Shown here: piece after piece, positions 33,953 to 42,545 of the stretch
How positions within the stretch are numbered: the stretch's first letter is position 1
How the letters are laid out: each line of letters opens with the position of its first letter
NCBI GenBank assembly: GCA_035581425.1
Contig: DATJVP010000137.1
Span: forward strand, 24,386 to 88,385
Reading direction: 5' to 3'
Source of the DNA: DASZHJ01 sp035581425
GTDB lineage: Bacteria; Pseudomonadota; Alphaproteobacteria; ATCC43930; CGMCC-115725
Length of the DNA stretch: 64,000 nucleotides
Notes under the pieces: generated by a model
Told to the model about the DNA's origin: nothing
The model's database searches: none
What the model saw: only the letters and a program-made list of their open reading frames with translations
Program-made: the position numbers and the translations under genes

Positions 33953-34408
33953 TCAGCGCAGGTCCGAGGCCATCACCTCGGCGCGCCGGCCCTTGGCCTC
34001 GGACGCGGCGAAGTTGAGCTCGACCTTGACGCCATTGGGATCGAGAAGGAATAGCTGATAGAGGCCCTGGTCGTCCACCTGGCGCTCCTTGAAGGCGACC
34101 CCCAGGCGGCGCAGATGCTCGAGCATGTCCGGAAGGCCGGTTGCGCGGAAGGCCACGTGGTCGATGACGCCGGAGCCGCGCGTCGCCTCGGATTCCTGTC
34201 CGAGATAGCGCTTGCGCTCCTCCGAGACCTTGGTGCCGCCCTGGGTCATGTGCAGCACGTCGCGCTCGCCGAGATAGAGCCAGTAGACGGGAAAGCCGAA
34301 ATCGGGATGCGGACCTTCGCGCATGCCGAGGACGCGGACGTACCAATTCTTGGTCGCCTCGAGATCCTCGGCCTGGATCAGGTAGTGCTCGAGATGGCTC
34401 AAGGGCAT
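33953..34408 (-). CDS. VOC family protein (glyoxalase/extradiol dioxygenase fold)
   Basis: 151 residues. Two beta-alpha-beta-beta-beta modules: SHLEHYLIQAEDLEATKNWYVRVLG and VIDHVAFRATGLPDMLEHLRRLGV. A Glu in GVKVELNF completes the metal-binding set with the His of each module. It is first in the operon with the FAH and intradiol genes. A ring-cleaving or isomerase role is plausible. Start is ATG 34408; the longer frame upstream is antisense to the DUF1330 gene. Confidence 0.84.
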   Translation of the reverse strand: MPLSHLEHYLIQAEDLEATKNWYVRVLGMREGPHPDFGFPVYWLYLGERDVLHMTQGGTKVSEERKRYLGQESEATRGSGVIDHVAFRATGLPDMLEHLRRLGVAFKERQVDDQGLYQLFLLDPNGVKVELNFAASEAKGRRAEVMASDLR

Positions 34409-34494
34409 GGGGGCGTACTCCGGTGGAACGCGATATTATCGGCGCCGGGTGGCCCCGCGTAAAGGCCGCCCCCAACGCATCGGAGGCTCCGCGC

Positions 34495-34821
34495 ATGCCC
34501 GCCTATTGGGTCGCCCGTTCCCGCGTCATCGATCCCGTCGAATACAAGAAATACACGGATCTCGTCCCCGCGATCATCGCCAAGCACGGCGGCAAGGTCC
34601 TCGCCCGCGGCGGTCGTTTCGAGATCGTCGAAGGACCACAGAAATTCCACCGCTTCATCGTGATCGAGTTCCCGACCCTGGAGCAGGGGGTCGCCTGTTT
34701 CAAATCTCCGGAATACGACGCCGCCGCCCGTTTCCGCCGTGCCGGCGCCGGCGAGGTGGAGACCGTCATCGTCGAGGGTGTTATCCCATCTTCGATTGGA
34801 GAGGGAGGTTTGCGCGGCTAA
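34495..34821 (+). CDS. DUF1330 domain-containing protein
   Basis: 108 residues from MPAYWVARSRVIDPVEYKKYTDLVPAIIAKHGGKVLARGGR, the dimeric alpha-beta barrel DUF1330 family. The domain normally ends around EVETVIVEG (~residue 93-95), where this gene would be expected to stop. The remaining residues are encoded by a REP-like repeat (34785-34807), so the tail may be repeat-derived. Divergent from the VOC gene across 86 bases. Function unknown. Confidence 0.82.
   Translation: MPAYWVARSRVIDPVEYKKYTDLVPAIIAKHGGKVLARGGRFEIVEGPQKFHRFIVIEFPTLEQGVACFKSPEYDAAARFRRAGAGEVETVIVEGVIPSSIGEGGLRG
34785..34807. repeat. REP-like 23-bp repeat, copy 3 (inside DUF1330 3' end)
   Basis: CCCATC TTCGAT TGGAGAGGGAG matches the copy at 22887-22909 in 20 of 23 bases (counted by eye). 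It lies inside the coding sequence, encoding about residues 97-105 of the DUF1330 protein. Confidence 0.5.
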
Positions 34822-34873
34822 TCGTATTGAGCATAGGATAAAGAAAACCTGTTGGATCGGGAGGAAGCGAAAA

Positions 34874-36124
34874 GTGCTCAAAAGACTCATTCTCGCATTG
34901 TGCGTCCTTCTCGCCCTTGCCGCGCTGCCTGCGCTCGCGCAGAACAAGACGCCGATCCGGATCGGCTACGGCATGGCGCTCACTGGCGGCCTGGCCGCCA
35001 ATGGAAAATCCGCCCTCCTCGCGCAGAAGATCTGGGAGGCGGACGTCAACGCGAAGGGCGGGCTTCTGGGCCGGCCGGTGCAGCTCGTTTATTACGACGA
35101 CCAGAGCAATCCCGCGACCGTACCGGGCCTCTACACCAAGCTTCTAGACGTGGACAAGGTCGACCTCGTGATCGGCGGTTATGCCACCAACATGCTGGCG
35201 CCTGCGATGCCCGTGGTGATGCAGCACAACAAAGTGCTGATCGGGCTCCTCGGCCTCGCGGTGAACACGGAGTTCAAGTATTCACGTTATTTCGTGATGG
35301 CGCCCACGGGCGGCATGGATCCGAAATCCTCGATCTCGCAGGGGTTCTTCGAGGTCGCGGCTGCGCAGAATCCGAAGCCGAAGACGCTCGCGATCGTCGC
35401 GGCCGACGCCGAGTTCTCGCGCAACGCCGCCGACGGCGCGCGCGAGAACGCCAAGAAGATCGGGCTCGAGATCGTCTACGACAAGACCTATCCGCCGAGC
35501 ACGACCGATTACACGCCGATCGTGCGTGCGATCCAGGCGACCAATCCCGACGTCGTCTTCGTGGGCTCCTATCCCCCGGATTCGATCGGCATGGTGCGAG
35601 CGGCGGCGGAGGTAGGCCTCAAGGCGAAGCTCTTTGGCGGCGGCATGGTGGGATTGCAGGCGACCGCGATCAAGACGCAGCTGGGCCCCGCCCTCAACGG
35701 CATCGTCAACTACGACTTCTGGATTCCCGTCCCGAAGATGCAGTTCCCAGGGGTCAACGAGCTCATCAAGCGTTATCAGGAGCAAGCGGCGGGGCAGGGC
35801 GTCGACGTGCTTGGCTATTACATGGTGCCCTGGGCCTACGCGCAGCTCCAGGTGCTCGGCGAGGCGATCACGGCCACGAACAGCCTCGACGACGCCAAGA
35901 TCGCGGACTACATCCACGCGAACACCTTCAAGACCGTGCTCGGTGACGTGAAATTCGGCGGCAACGGCGAATGGGCGGTGCCGCGGGTCGTGCAGGTGCA
36001 GTTCCACGACATCAAGGACAACAGCGTGGACCAGTTCCGCACCATGGATACGCAGACCGTGGTGGCGCCCGCGGATTACGCCTCGGGCAAGGTGATCTAT
36101 CCCTTCACCGACGCGCGCAAGTGA
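34874..36124 (+). CDS. ABC transporter substrate-binding protein, LivK-like
   Basis: 416 residues from GTG 34874 (GGAGG ~9 bases upstream). Sec leader VLKRLILALCVLLALAALPALA, mature start AQNKTPIRIGYGMALTGG. Type 1 periplasmic fold: ADVNAKGGLLGRPVQLVYYDDQSNP, VDLVIGGYATNM, KTLAIVAADAEFS, VFVGSYPPDSIGMVRAAAEVGLK. It ends in a GTGA overlap with an amidase gene. It has no cotranscribed permease; the livHMGF set at 39.2-42.5 kb lacks a binding protein and is the obvious partner. Confidence 0.87.
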   Translation: MLKRLILALCVLLALAALPALAQNKTPIRIGYGMALTGGLAANGKSALLAQKIWEADVNAKGGLLGRPVQLVYYDDQSNPATVPGLYTKLLDVDKVDLVIGGYATNMLAPAMPVVMQHNKVLIGLLGLAVNTEFKYSRYFVMAPTGGMDPKSSISQGFFEVAAAQNPKPKTLAIVAADAEFSRNAADGARENAKKIGLEIVYDKTYPPSTTDYTPIVRAIQATNPDVVFVGSYPPDSIGMVRAAAEVGLKAKLFGGGMVGLQATAIKTQLGPALNGIVNYDFWIPVPKMQFPGVNELIKRYQEQAAGQGVDVLGYYMVPWAYAQLQVLGEAITATNSLDDAKIADYIHANTFKTVLGDVKFGGNGEWAVPRVVQVQFHDIKDNSVDQFRTMDTQTVVAPADYASGKVIYPFTDARK

Positions 36125-37305
36125 GCGCGCGCGGCAGCGCATTCGTTCCGCACGACCTGGCGGCGCCCATCCCCGGCGCCGCCCAGGGCCCGCTCGCGGG
36201 CCTCACCTGCGCCATCAAGGACATGTACGCGATCGCCGGCGAGCGCACGGGCGCCGGCAATCCCGAATGGCTCGCGACGCATCCGCGGGAGACTTCGACC
36301 GCGCCCTCCGTGCAGAAACTGCTGGACGCCGGCGCTACCGTCATCGGCAAAACCGTCTGCGACGAGTTCTTCTTCAGCGTCACCGGCGCCAACGCGCATT
36401 ATGGAACGCCCATCAATCCGCGCGCGCCGGGGAGGCTTCCCGGCGGCTCCTCCAGCGGCTCCGCCTCCGCGACGGCGGCGGGCGCCTGCGACTTCGCGCT
36501 CGGCAGCGACACCGGCGGCTCCGTGCGCATCCCCGCGTCGCTTTGCGGCCTCTATGGGTTGCGACCGACCCTCGGGCGCGTGGATCTCGCAGGCGCGATG
36601 GCGATGGCCCCGAGCTTCGACACTGGCGGCTGGTTCGCCTGCGGCCCCGGCCTCATGCGAAAGGTCGGTGCCGTGCTCCTGCTGGGCGCGGGGGAGCGGG
36701 TGCGGATCAACCGCTTGCTCGTCGCCGCCGATTCGTTCGCGCAAGCCGATCCCGAGGCGGCTGCGGCCGGCGAGCGCGTGCTGCGTCGCGCAGTGCAGGT
36801 GTTGCCCGCGCCGGAGCGCGTGGCGATCTCGCCCGAGGGCTTCGATGCCTGGCGCCAATGCTTCCGCGCGATTCAGGGACGCGAGATCTGGGAGATCTAT
36901 GGTGCCTGGATCCAAGAGAACCGTCCCGGCCTCGGTCCCGGCGTCCGGGAGCGCATCGACTACGCGGCGACCGTGACTGCGGAGGAGGCGGCCTCCGCTC
37001 GGCGCATCCAGGCCGAGGCGCGGGCGCGGGTGCGCGGCCTCGTCGAGCCCGGCACGATCCTGGCATTGCCGACCGCGCCCTCGATCGCGCCGACCATTGC
37101 GGTCTCGCAAGCGGCGCTCGATCATTTCCGCGCGCGCGTGATGGCGCTCACCTGCGTCGCGGGCCTGAGCGGCCTCCCGCAGATCACCTTGCCCGCGGGC
37201 ACGGTCGATGGCTGCCCCGTCGGATTGTCCTTCATCGCCTGGGAAGGCGGCGACGAGGCGTTGCTGGATCTCGCAGTGACACTCGCGCCCTACTGCGGGC
37301 AGTAG
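36121..37305 (+). CDS. Amidase signature family hydrolase
   Basis: 394 residues from GTG 36121 inside the SBP stop. The Ser-cisSer-Lys triad of the amidase signature is visible: Lys in LTCAIKDMY, the loop GGSSSGSASATAAG, and DTGGSVRIPASLCGLYGLRP with the nucleophilic Ser. The C-terminal CVAGLSGLPQITLPAG is typical. No signal peptide, so a cytosolic amidase that hydrolyses an amide taken up with the neighbouring binding protein is plausible. Confidence 0.88.
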   Translation: MSARGSAFVPHDLAAPIPGAAQGPLAGLTCAIKDMYAIAGERTGAGNPEWLATHPRETSTAPSVQKLLDAGATVIGKTVCDEFFFSVTGANAHYGTPINPRAPGRLPGGSSSGSASATAAGACDFALGSDTGGSVRIPASLCGLYGLRPTLGRVDLAGAMAMAPSFDTGGWFACGPGLMRKVGAVLLLGAGERVRINRLLVAADSFAQADPEAAAAGERVLRRAVQVLPAPERVAISPEGFDAWRQCFRAIQGREIWEIYGAWIQENRPGLGPGVRERIDYAATVTAEEAASARRIQAEARARVRGLVEPGTILALPTAPSIAPTIAVSQAALDHFRARVMALTCVAGLSGLPQITLPAGTVDGCPVGLSFIAWEGGDEALLDLAVTLAPYCGQ

Positions 37306-37387
37306 AGTAGAACCAAGTTCCAAGCTCACCTCAGAGACGATGAGGCAGTGAGAGTCGGCGCCCGCGGCGAGGCCGCAATTTCTCTTC

Positions 37388-37948
37388 TCATTGTCCCTGT
37401 GGGGATCTTGATATGAGTGCGTACATGACCTGATCCTGGAACGTGTCGCCCACGAGGAGCCGGTCGCGTAGCGGCCCGCTCTCGCGGCGGAAGCCGAGTT
37501 TCTCGGCGAGGCGCGCGGAGGCGAGATTTTCGGGATGGATCAGCGCCTCGACGCGCCGCACGCCCAGGGCCTCGAAGCAATGCTCGAGCAGCGCCGTCAT
37601 CGCCTCTGTCATGAGGCCGCGCCGCCAATAGCGCCGCGCGAGGATGTAGCCGACTTCGAGCCGGCGATTGCGCTGCTCCCGGTGGTGATAGTTGACGAGC
37701 CCGATGCAGCGCCCGCCGTCCTTCAACGCAATCGCCCAGACACCGTAGGCGTAGGGATTGTGCTTCATCACCCAGCGCAACGCGCGCTCGGTCTCCGCGA
37801 GGCTCGCATGCGCCGGGAAATCCCAGTAGCGCATCGCCTCGGGATCGCCGTAGGCCTCGTGCAGGCCCGGCGCATCGGAAAGCTCGAACGGCCGCAGCCT
37901 GAGCCGCGGCGTCTCCAGCACGGGAACGGACTCGGAATCGCCCGCCAT
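37388..37948 (-). CDS. GNAT family N-acetyltransferase (RimJ/RimL type)
   Basis: 186 residues: LETPRLRLRPFELSDAPGLHEAY at the N-terminus, VGYILARRYWRRGLMTEAMTALL as the acetyl-CoA-binding RxxGxx/A region, ALIHPENLASARLAEKLGFRRE near the end. This is the RimJ/L-like subgroup that acetylates protein N-termini or small amines; substrate unknown. It begins 3 bases after the flavin monooxygenase stop on the same strand. Confidence 0.87.
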   Translation of the reverse strand: MAGDSESVPVLETPRLRLRPFELSDAPGLHEAYGDPEAMRYWDFPAHASLAETERALRWVMKHNPYAYGVWAIALKDGGRCIGLVNYHHREQRNRRLEVGYILARRYWRRGLMTEAMTALLEHCFEALGVRRVEALIHPENLASARLAEKLGFRRESGPLRDRLLVGDTFQDQVMYALISRSPQGQ

Positions 37949-37951
37949 GGC

Positions 37952-39124
37952 TCAGAGGTTGGGCACGTCCGGCGGCAGCCCCAGTGCCACGCGCCCATAT
38001 AGCATCCCTTGCGCGTCCCAGGTGATCGCCTGATGCCCAATCGCGGCGTGGACGTCGCGGAAGGCGCGCTGCAAGGGATTGCGCTCGTAGATCGCGCCGC
38101 CGCCCGCGCCCGCGAAGAGAATGTCGACCGCACGCACGCACATCCCCGCGGCGTAGGCGCCGTCGCGGCGCCAGCGCGCTTTGGCCTCGATGCTCGGTAT
38201 TTCCTGGCGCTCCGCGATCGCCATCGCCTCGTCGCAGTCCTTGAGCATGAGCGCCTCCGCTGCCTCCGCGAGCGCGGCGGCCTCGGCGATGCGAAGCTGC
38301 AAGGTCGGCAGCTCCGCGAGGGCCTTGCCGCTGTACGTGCCGACGCGCGTGCGCATGGCGCCCGTGAACTGCTCGAGCGCGCCCTGGGCGATGCCGAGCG
38401 CCACGGGTCCCACGACATAGGCAAAGAGCGCCGTGAGCGGCAACCGGTAGAGCGCGCCGGGATTGACGGCGCTCCCTGGGCTCGGGCCGCCGCGCCCCGC
38501 AGCCACCGCGAGCGTCAGATGCTCGGGGACGAAGACGTCATCCATCGTCACGTCCTCGCTTCCGGTGCCGGCGAGGCCCATGACGTGCCAGGTATCGAGG
38601 ATGCGGATGTCGCTTCGCGGCACCAGGAACATGCGCGCGGAATCCGGCTCGCCCTCGATCATCGCGCCCATGATGAGCCAGGAGGAGGGATGAACGCCGC
38701 TCGAGAACGGCCAACGCCCGCTCACGTGATAACCGCCGGGCACACGCCTCGCCTTCCCGCAATTGAAGATGACGGCGGACCCGATGAGCGCATCTCGATC
38801 GGCACTCCAGATCGCGTCCTGCGCCTCGGGATCGAAATAGCCGAGCATCCAGTGATGGCTCGCGAGGTTCGCGAGCACCCAGCCCGTCGATGCGCATCCC
38901 CGCGCCACAATAGCCACGAGCTCGACGATCGCGCGAAACGGCAGCTCGCCGCCGCCGACGCGAGCGGGCTGATGCATGCGAAAGAGGCCCGCCTCATGCA
39001 ATTCCGCGATGGTCTCGTCGGGAATGCGCCGCTGCGTCTCGGTCCTCTGCGCGCGCTCGCGGAGGAGCGGAACGAGTTTCTCCGCACGGACACGGTAGTC
39101 GGCGATGGTCGGGGATTTGTTCAT
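37952..39124 (-). CDS. Acyl-CoA dehydrogenase-fold flavin monooxygenase (group D, HsaA/HpaB-like)
   Basis: 390 residues with the acyl-CoA dehydrogenase fold: PDETIAELHEAGLFRMHQPARVGG, CASTGWVLANLASHHWML, SGRWPFSSGVHPSSWLIMGA, DTWHVMGLAGTGSEDVTMDDVFVPE and AGAGGGAIYERNPLQRAFRDVHAAIGHQ. The missing catalytic Glu region and the CAST/GxGS blocks fit two-component flavin hydroxylases (HsaA, ActVA-like) better than true dehydrogenases. A flavin reductase partner is not seen nearby. An aromatic or heterocyclic substrate is likely. Confidence 0.8.
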   Translation of the reverse strand: MNKSPTIADYRVRAEKLVPLLRERAQRTETQRRIPDETIAELHEAGLFRMHQPARVGGGELPFRAIVELVAIVARGCASTGWVLANLASHHWMLGYFDPEAQDAIWSADRDALIGSAVIFNCGKARRVPGGYHVSGRWPFSSGVHPSSWLIMGAMIEGEPDSARMFLVPRSDIRILDTWHVMGLAGTGSEDVTMDDVFVPEHLTLAVAAGRGGPSPGSAVNPGALYRLPLTALFAYVVGPVALGIAQGALEQFTGAMRTRVGTYSGKALAELPTLQLRIAEAAALAEAAEALMLKDCDEAMAIAERQEIPSIEAKARWRRDGAYAAGMCVRAVDILFAGAGGGAIYERNPLQRAFRDVHAAIGHQAITWDAQGMLYGRVALGLPPDVPNL

Positions 39125-39250
39125 GTGCGTGCATGACAGCGGCGAGGCGTCTCGCTGTCAACGATGGCGTTCGGAATTATGGCCGGGACGCACGGCATGT
39201 GCGCGGCCTGCATCGAAGCGCGCTTCGCGTCCCTCCGTCCCGGGCCACCC

Positions 39251-39982
39251 TCACAGTCCCAAATAAAATTTTCTGATGAGCTCGTTGTTGTTGAGCTCCT
39301 CGGCCGATCTGCCCTCGAAGGCGATCTTGCCGTGGACGATGACGTAGCCGCGGTCGGCGATCTTGATCGCTTGCGTGAAGTTCTGCTCGGCCATTAGCAC
39401 GGTCAGACTGTAGGACTCCTTCAATGCCTTGATGGTCGCGATGGTGCGCTGGACCAGCACGGGTGCAAGGCCGACCGAGGGCTCGTCTACCAGGAGTATC
39501 TTGGGCGCCAGCATGAGGGCGCGGGCAAGCGCGAGCATCTGCTGCTCGCCACCGCTCATGCTGCCCGCGAGCTGGCCCCGGCGCTCGAGAAGGCGCGGGA
39601 AGGTCTCGTAGCAGAAATCGAGATTGCTCTTGATCTGCGCGCGCGCGACCGGGCGGAAGGCGCCGAGCAGGAGGTTCTCCTCGACGGTGAGCTTCGGGAA
39701 GAGCCGGCGGCCCTCCGGCACCAGCGCGATGCCGAGATCGACTATCTCCTCCGTGCGGCGGCCCACGAGCTCGTGCCGCTCGCCGTCGATCTCCGCTACG
39801 ATGCTGCCGGCACTGGGTTCGAGGATGCCCATGATGCATTTCATGAGCGTGCTCTTGCCATTACCGTTGGTCCCGAGCAGAGCCACCGTCTCGCCGGGCG
39901 CGACCGCGAGCGAGACGTCCTCGAGCACGCGGACGGAGCCGTAGGCGGCGTGGACGCCGGTCAATGCGAGGCTACTCGCCAA
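39251..39982 (-). CDS. livF: Branched-chain amino acid ABC transporter ATP-binding protein (second set)
   Basis: 243 residues from a TTG at 39982 that overlaps the livG stop by 11 bases (GAGCGGG upstream). Walker A LGTNGNGKSTLMKCI, LivF hallmark VPEGRRLFPKLTVEENL, signature SMSGGEQQMLALARAL, Walker B ILLVDEPSVGLAP, AEQNF at the H-loop position. Ends with KFYLG-type tail as usual. Last gene of a livHMGF operon. Confidence 0.9.
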   Translation of the reverse strand: MASSLALTGVHAAYGSVRVLEDVSLAVAPGETVALLGTNGNGKSTLMKCIMGILEPSAGSIVAEIDGERHELVGRRTEEIVDLGIALVPEGRRLFPKLTVEENLLLGAFRPVARAQIKSNLDFCYETFPRLLERRGQLAGSMSGGEQQMLALARALMLAPKILLVDEPSVGLAPVLVQRTIATIKALKESYSLTVLMAEQNFTQAIKIADRGYVIVHGKIAFEGRSAEELNNNELIRKFYLGL

Positions 39983-40709
39983 GATAGGCCCGCTCGACTT
40001 CGGGGTTGCGGATCACCTGCTCCGGCAACCCGTCCGCGATCTTACGTCCCGCGACCAGCACGACGAGGCGCTCTGAGAAGCTCATCACCGCGCGCATGAT
40101 ATGCTCGATCAAGATGATGGTGATCCCGCGCTCGTTGAGGCGGCGCAGCAGGGCGAGGATGTCGTCGACCTCGGAATGCGAGAGCCCCGCCATCGCCTCA
40201 TCCGCGATCAGGAGCTTGGGCTCAGCCGCCATCGCACGCGCGAGCTCGAGCTTGCGCATCTCCACTTGACTCAAATCGCGTGGCAGGTGTCCGGCCTTCT
40301 CCGTGAGGCCCACGAGGCCGAGGAGTTCCCGACTGCGCTCGTCGATCTCGGTCGGCGGCAGGTGCCGCCCCCCTCGCGCGTTGACCGTGTAGAGGAGGGG
40401 AATGCGCAGGTTCTCCGCGACGGAGAGACTCCTGAAGGGGCGAGGAAGCTGAAAGCTCCGGGCCATGCCGAGGCGTGTGCGCTCATGCGCGGGGAGCCCA
40501 TCCATCACGGCGCCGTCGAAGCGCACGCTGCCGCTCTCGTGCCGCAGCGTCCCGCAGAGGCAGTTGACGAGCGTGCTCTTGCCGGAGCCGTTGGGACCGA
40601 TGAGGCCGACGCGCTCCCCCGCTCCGACCTCGAGGCTGATTGCATCGAGCGCGACGAAGCCGCCGAAACGCTTGCCGACTTCCGCGACCGCGAGGAGCGG
40701 CGGACTCAT
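39972..40709 (-). CDS. livG: Branched-chain amino acid ABC transporter ATP-binding protein (second set)
   Basis: 245 residues from MSPPLLAVAEVGKRFG, ATGA overlap with livM. Walker A IGPNGSGKSTLVNCL, MARSFQLPRPFRSLSVAENL, signature-region LSQVEMRKLELARAMA, Walker B LLIADEAMAGLSH (Ala-Met in place of the usual Pro), H-loop LIEHIMRAVM. The D-E-A change in Walker B is a known variant in this subfamily. The longer open frame upstream is antisense-like sequence within livM. Confidence 0.87.
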   Translation of the reverse strand: MSPPLLAVAEVGKRFGGFVALDAISLEVGAGERVGLIGPNGSGKSTLVNCLCGTLRHESGSVRFDGAVMDGLPAHERTRLGMARSFQLPRPFRSLSVAENLRIPLLYTVNARGGRHLPPTEIDERSRELLGLVGLTEKAGHLPRDLSQVEMRKLELARAMAAEPKLLIADEAMAGLSHSEVDDILALLRRLNERGITIILIEHIMRAVMSFSERLVVLVAGRKIADGLPEQVIRNPEVERAYLGE

Positions 40710-41662
40710 ACCGTGCTTCTCCGCCGCCGCGATCGGAGGAGGCCCAAGATGCCGTTGGGCGCCGCCACCACGAAGAGCACGAGCACGACCCCTACCAGGA
40801 GCACGTTCACCTGCGGATAGCCCTCGAAGATGCGGCTCACGCTCGCCCATTGCTGGACGCCGCCCAGCAGCAGCGTGCCGATCAGGGGCCCTATCCAGCT
40901 CGTGGTACCGCCGATCAGCGGCATCGCGATGCTGTTGACGGCGTAGTCGAGGGTGAAGGCGGATTCCGGATTGAGATAGGCGCCGTAATAAAGATAGGGC
41001 GCGCCCGCCATGCCCATGAGGGCGCCGCTCAAGGTGGTCGCAATGAGCTTGAGCTTGAGCGTCGGCACGCCCGAGGCCTCCGCCGCGGTCTCGTCGTCGC
41101 GGATCGCGGCGAAGCCGTAGCCGAGCCGCGAGCGCTCGATCGAGCGTGCGATCGTTATCGCCCCAATCGACAGCAGCAGCATCAGGAGGAAGAGGTATTG
41201 GCTGTAGGAGCCGAGGAGCGGCACGGTCATGGGCCGGACGATGTAAGTTCCCTTGGAGCCGCCGATAAAGCTCCAATTCGTGATGAAGGTCTTGAGCACC
41301 ACCGCGAGTGCGAGCGTTGCGATCGAGAAGAAGACGCCGCGGAGCCGGAGCGTAAGATAGCCCATGGCCAGCCCGATCACGCCGGAGACGACGCCGCCCG
41401 CGACCATCAGCGCCGGCAGCGGCAACGTCACGAGCTTCGTGAGCGCCGCGGTGCTATAGGCGCCGAGCGCGAAGAAGGCGGGCGTTCCGAAATTAACGTA
41501 CCCGGTATAGCCGCCGAGGATATTCCAGGCGGTCGCGAGCACGAGGTATTGCAGCACCACATAGCCCGCGACGAACACGTATTCGTTCCCGACGGAGCGC
41601 GCGAGGAAGAAGACGAGGGCGCCGACCGCAAGCGCCGCCACGAGGAAGAGGTGATTGCGCAC
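40706..41662 (-). CDS. livM: Branched-chain amino acid ABC transporter permease LivM
   Basis: 318 residues from GTG 41662. About ten membrane segments; LivM motifs are YVVLQYLVLATAWNILGGYTGYVNFGTPAFFALGAY and RSRLGYGFAAIRDDETAAEASGVPTLKLK. It starts 4 bases after the livH stop. The cytoplasmic C-terminus ends with a basic RSRRRR tail. Confidence 0.9.
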   Translation of the reverse strand: MRNHLFLVAALAVGALVFFLARSVGNEYVFVAGYVVLQYLVLATAWNILGGYTGYVNFGTPAFFALGAYSTAALTKLVTLPLPALMVAGGVVSGVIGLAMGYLTLRLRGVFFSIATLALAVVLKTFITNWSFIGGSKGTYIVRPMTVPLLGSYSQYLFLLMLLLSIGAITIARSIERSRLGYGFAAIRDDETAAEASGVPTLKLKLIATTLSGALMGMAGAPYLYYGAYLNPESAFTLDYAVNSIAMPLIGGTTSWIGPLIGTLLLGGVQQWASVSRIFEGYPQVNVLLVGVVLVLFVVAAPNGILGLLRSRRRRSTV

Positions 41663-41666
41663 GGGC

Positions 41667-42545
41667 CTAGCGTCCGAGGATGCCCGCGGGGCGGAAGGCG
41701 AGGGTCAGCAGCAGGAAGCCGAAGGAGACCGCAGGCGCCCAGGATGGTCCATAGAATGTCTGTGTCAGGCTCTCGACGACGCCCAGCAGCATGGCCGCAA
41801 CCAGAGTGCCCGGGAAGCTGCCCATACCGCCCAAGACGCAGATCGCGAAGACGCGCCCGATGTAATCCCGACCCATCGAGGGCTCGACCGCCTGCTGGAT
41901 CACGATCAGCATGGCGCCCGCGACGGAGGCGGTCGAGATCGCGATCGCGAAGGCGATACGCTTTATGCGGACGGGATTGGCGGCCATGAGGCGAAGTGCC
42001 ATCGGGTCCTGCGAGACCGCGGCGATCGCGCGGCCGATGAAGCTACGCGTGAGATAGAGGTGAAGCGCGCCGAAGAGCGCCAGCGACACGATGCAGGGAA
42101 CGAGAAGCCGCATGGGAAAGTCGACGATGCCGATATGCTTGCTGCCGCCGACCCAACTCGCCTGCACCGAGCGGTAATCGACGCCGAAGACCAGGATGAG
42201 GCTCACCTCCGTGATGAAGAGGATGCCGAAGAAGAAGGCGAGGCCGCGCAGCGATTCCTGTCCGCGCCGCTCGAAGGCGACGTAGTAGACCTGATAGATG
42301 AGCGCGCCCAATGCGAAGAAGGCGGGCATCGCGAGGATGCCGGTGAGGATGGGGTCGAGCCCGAGCCTGTCGTTGACGTAATAGGCGACGTAGGAGCCGA
42401 GCATGATGAAGGCGGGATGCGCGATGTTGACGATGTCGAGCATCCCGAAGGCGATCGAGATACCCACCGTCACCGCCGCGTAAAAGCCGCCGAGCATGAG
42501 CCCGGCGGCGAGCGCGTTCAGCAGGAGATCAAGCGAGAAGTCCAC
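41667..42545 (-). CDS. livH: Branched-chain amino acid ABC transporter permease LivH
   Basis: 292 residues from GTG 42545 (CAGGGAG upstream). LivH features: LLLNALAAGLMLGGFYAAVTVGISIAFGMLDIVNIAHPAFIMLGSYV, RSFIGRAIAAVSQDPMALRLMAANP, and GRVFAICVLGGMGSFPGT. First gene of the four-gene operon. No binding-protein gene is adjacent, so the SBP at 34.9-36.1 kb may supply it. Confidence 0.9.
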   Translation of the reverse strand: MDFSLDLLLNALAAGLMLGGFYAAVTVGISIAFGMLDIVNIAHPAFIMLGSYVAYYVNDRLGLDPILTGILAMPAFFALGALIYQVYYVAFERRGQESLRGLAFFFGILFITEVSLILVFGVDYRSVQASWVGGSKHIGIVDFPMRLLVPCIVSLALFGALHLYLTRSFIGRAIAAVSQDPMALRLMAANPVRIKRIAFAIAISTASVAGAMLIVIQQAVEPSMGRDYIGRVFAICVLGGMGSFPGTLVAAMLLGVVESLTQTFYGPSWAPAVSFGFLLLTLAFRPAGILGR

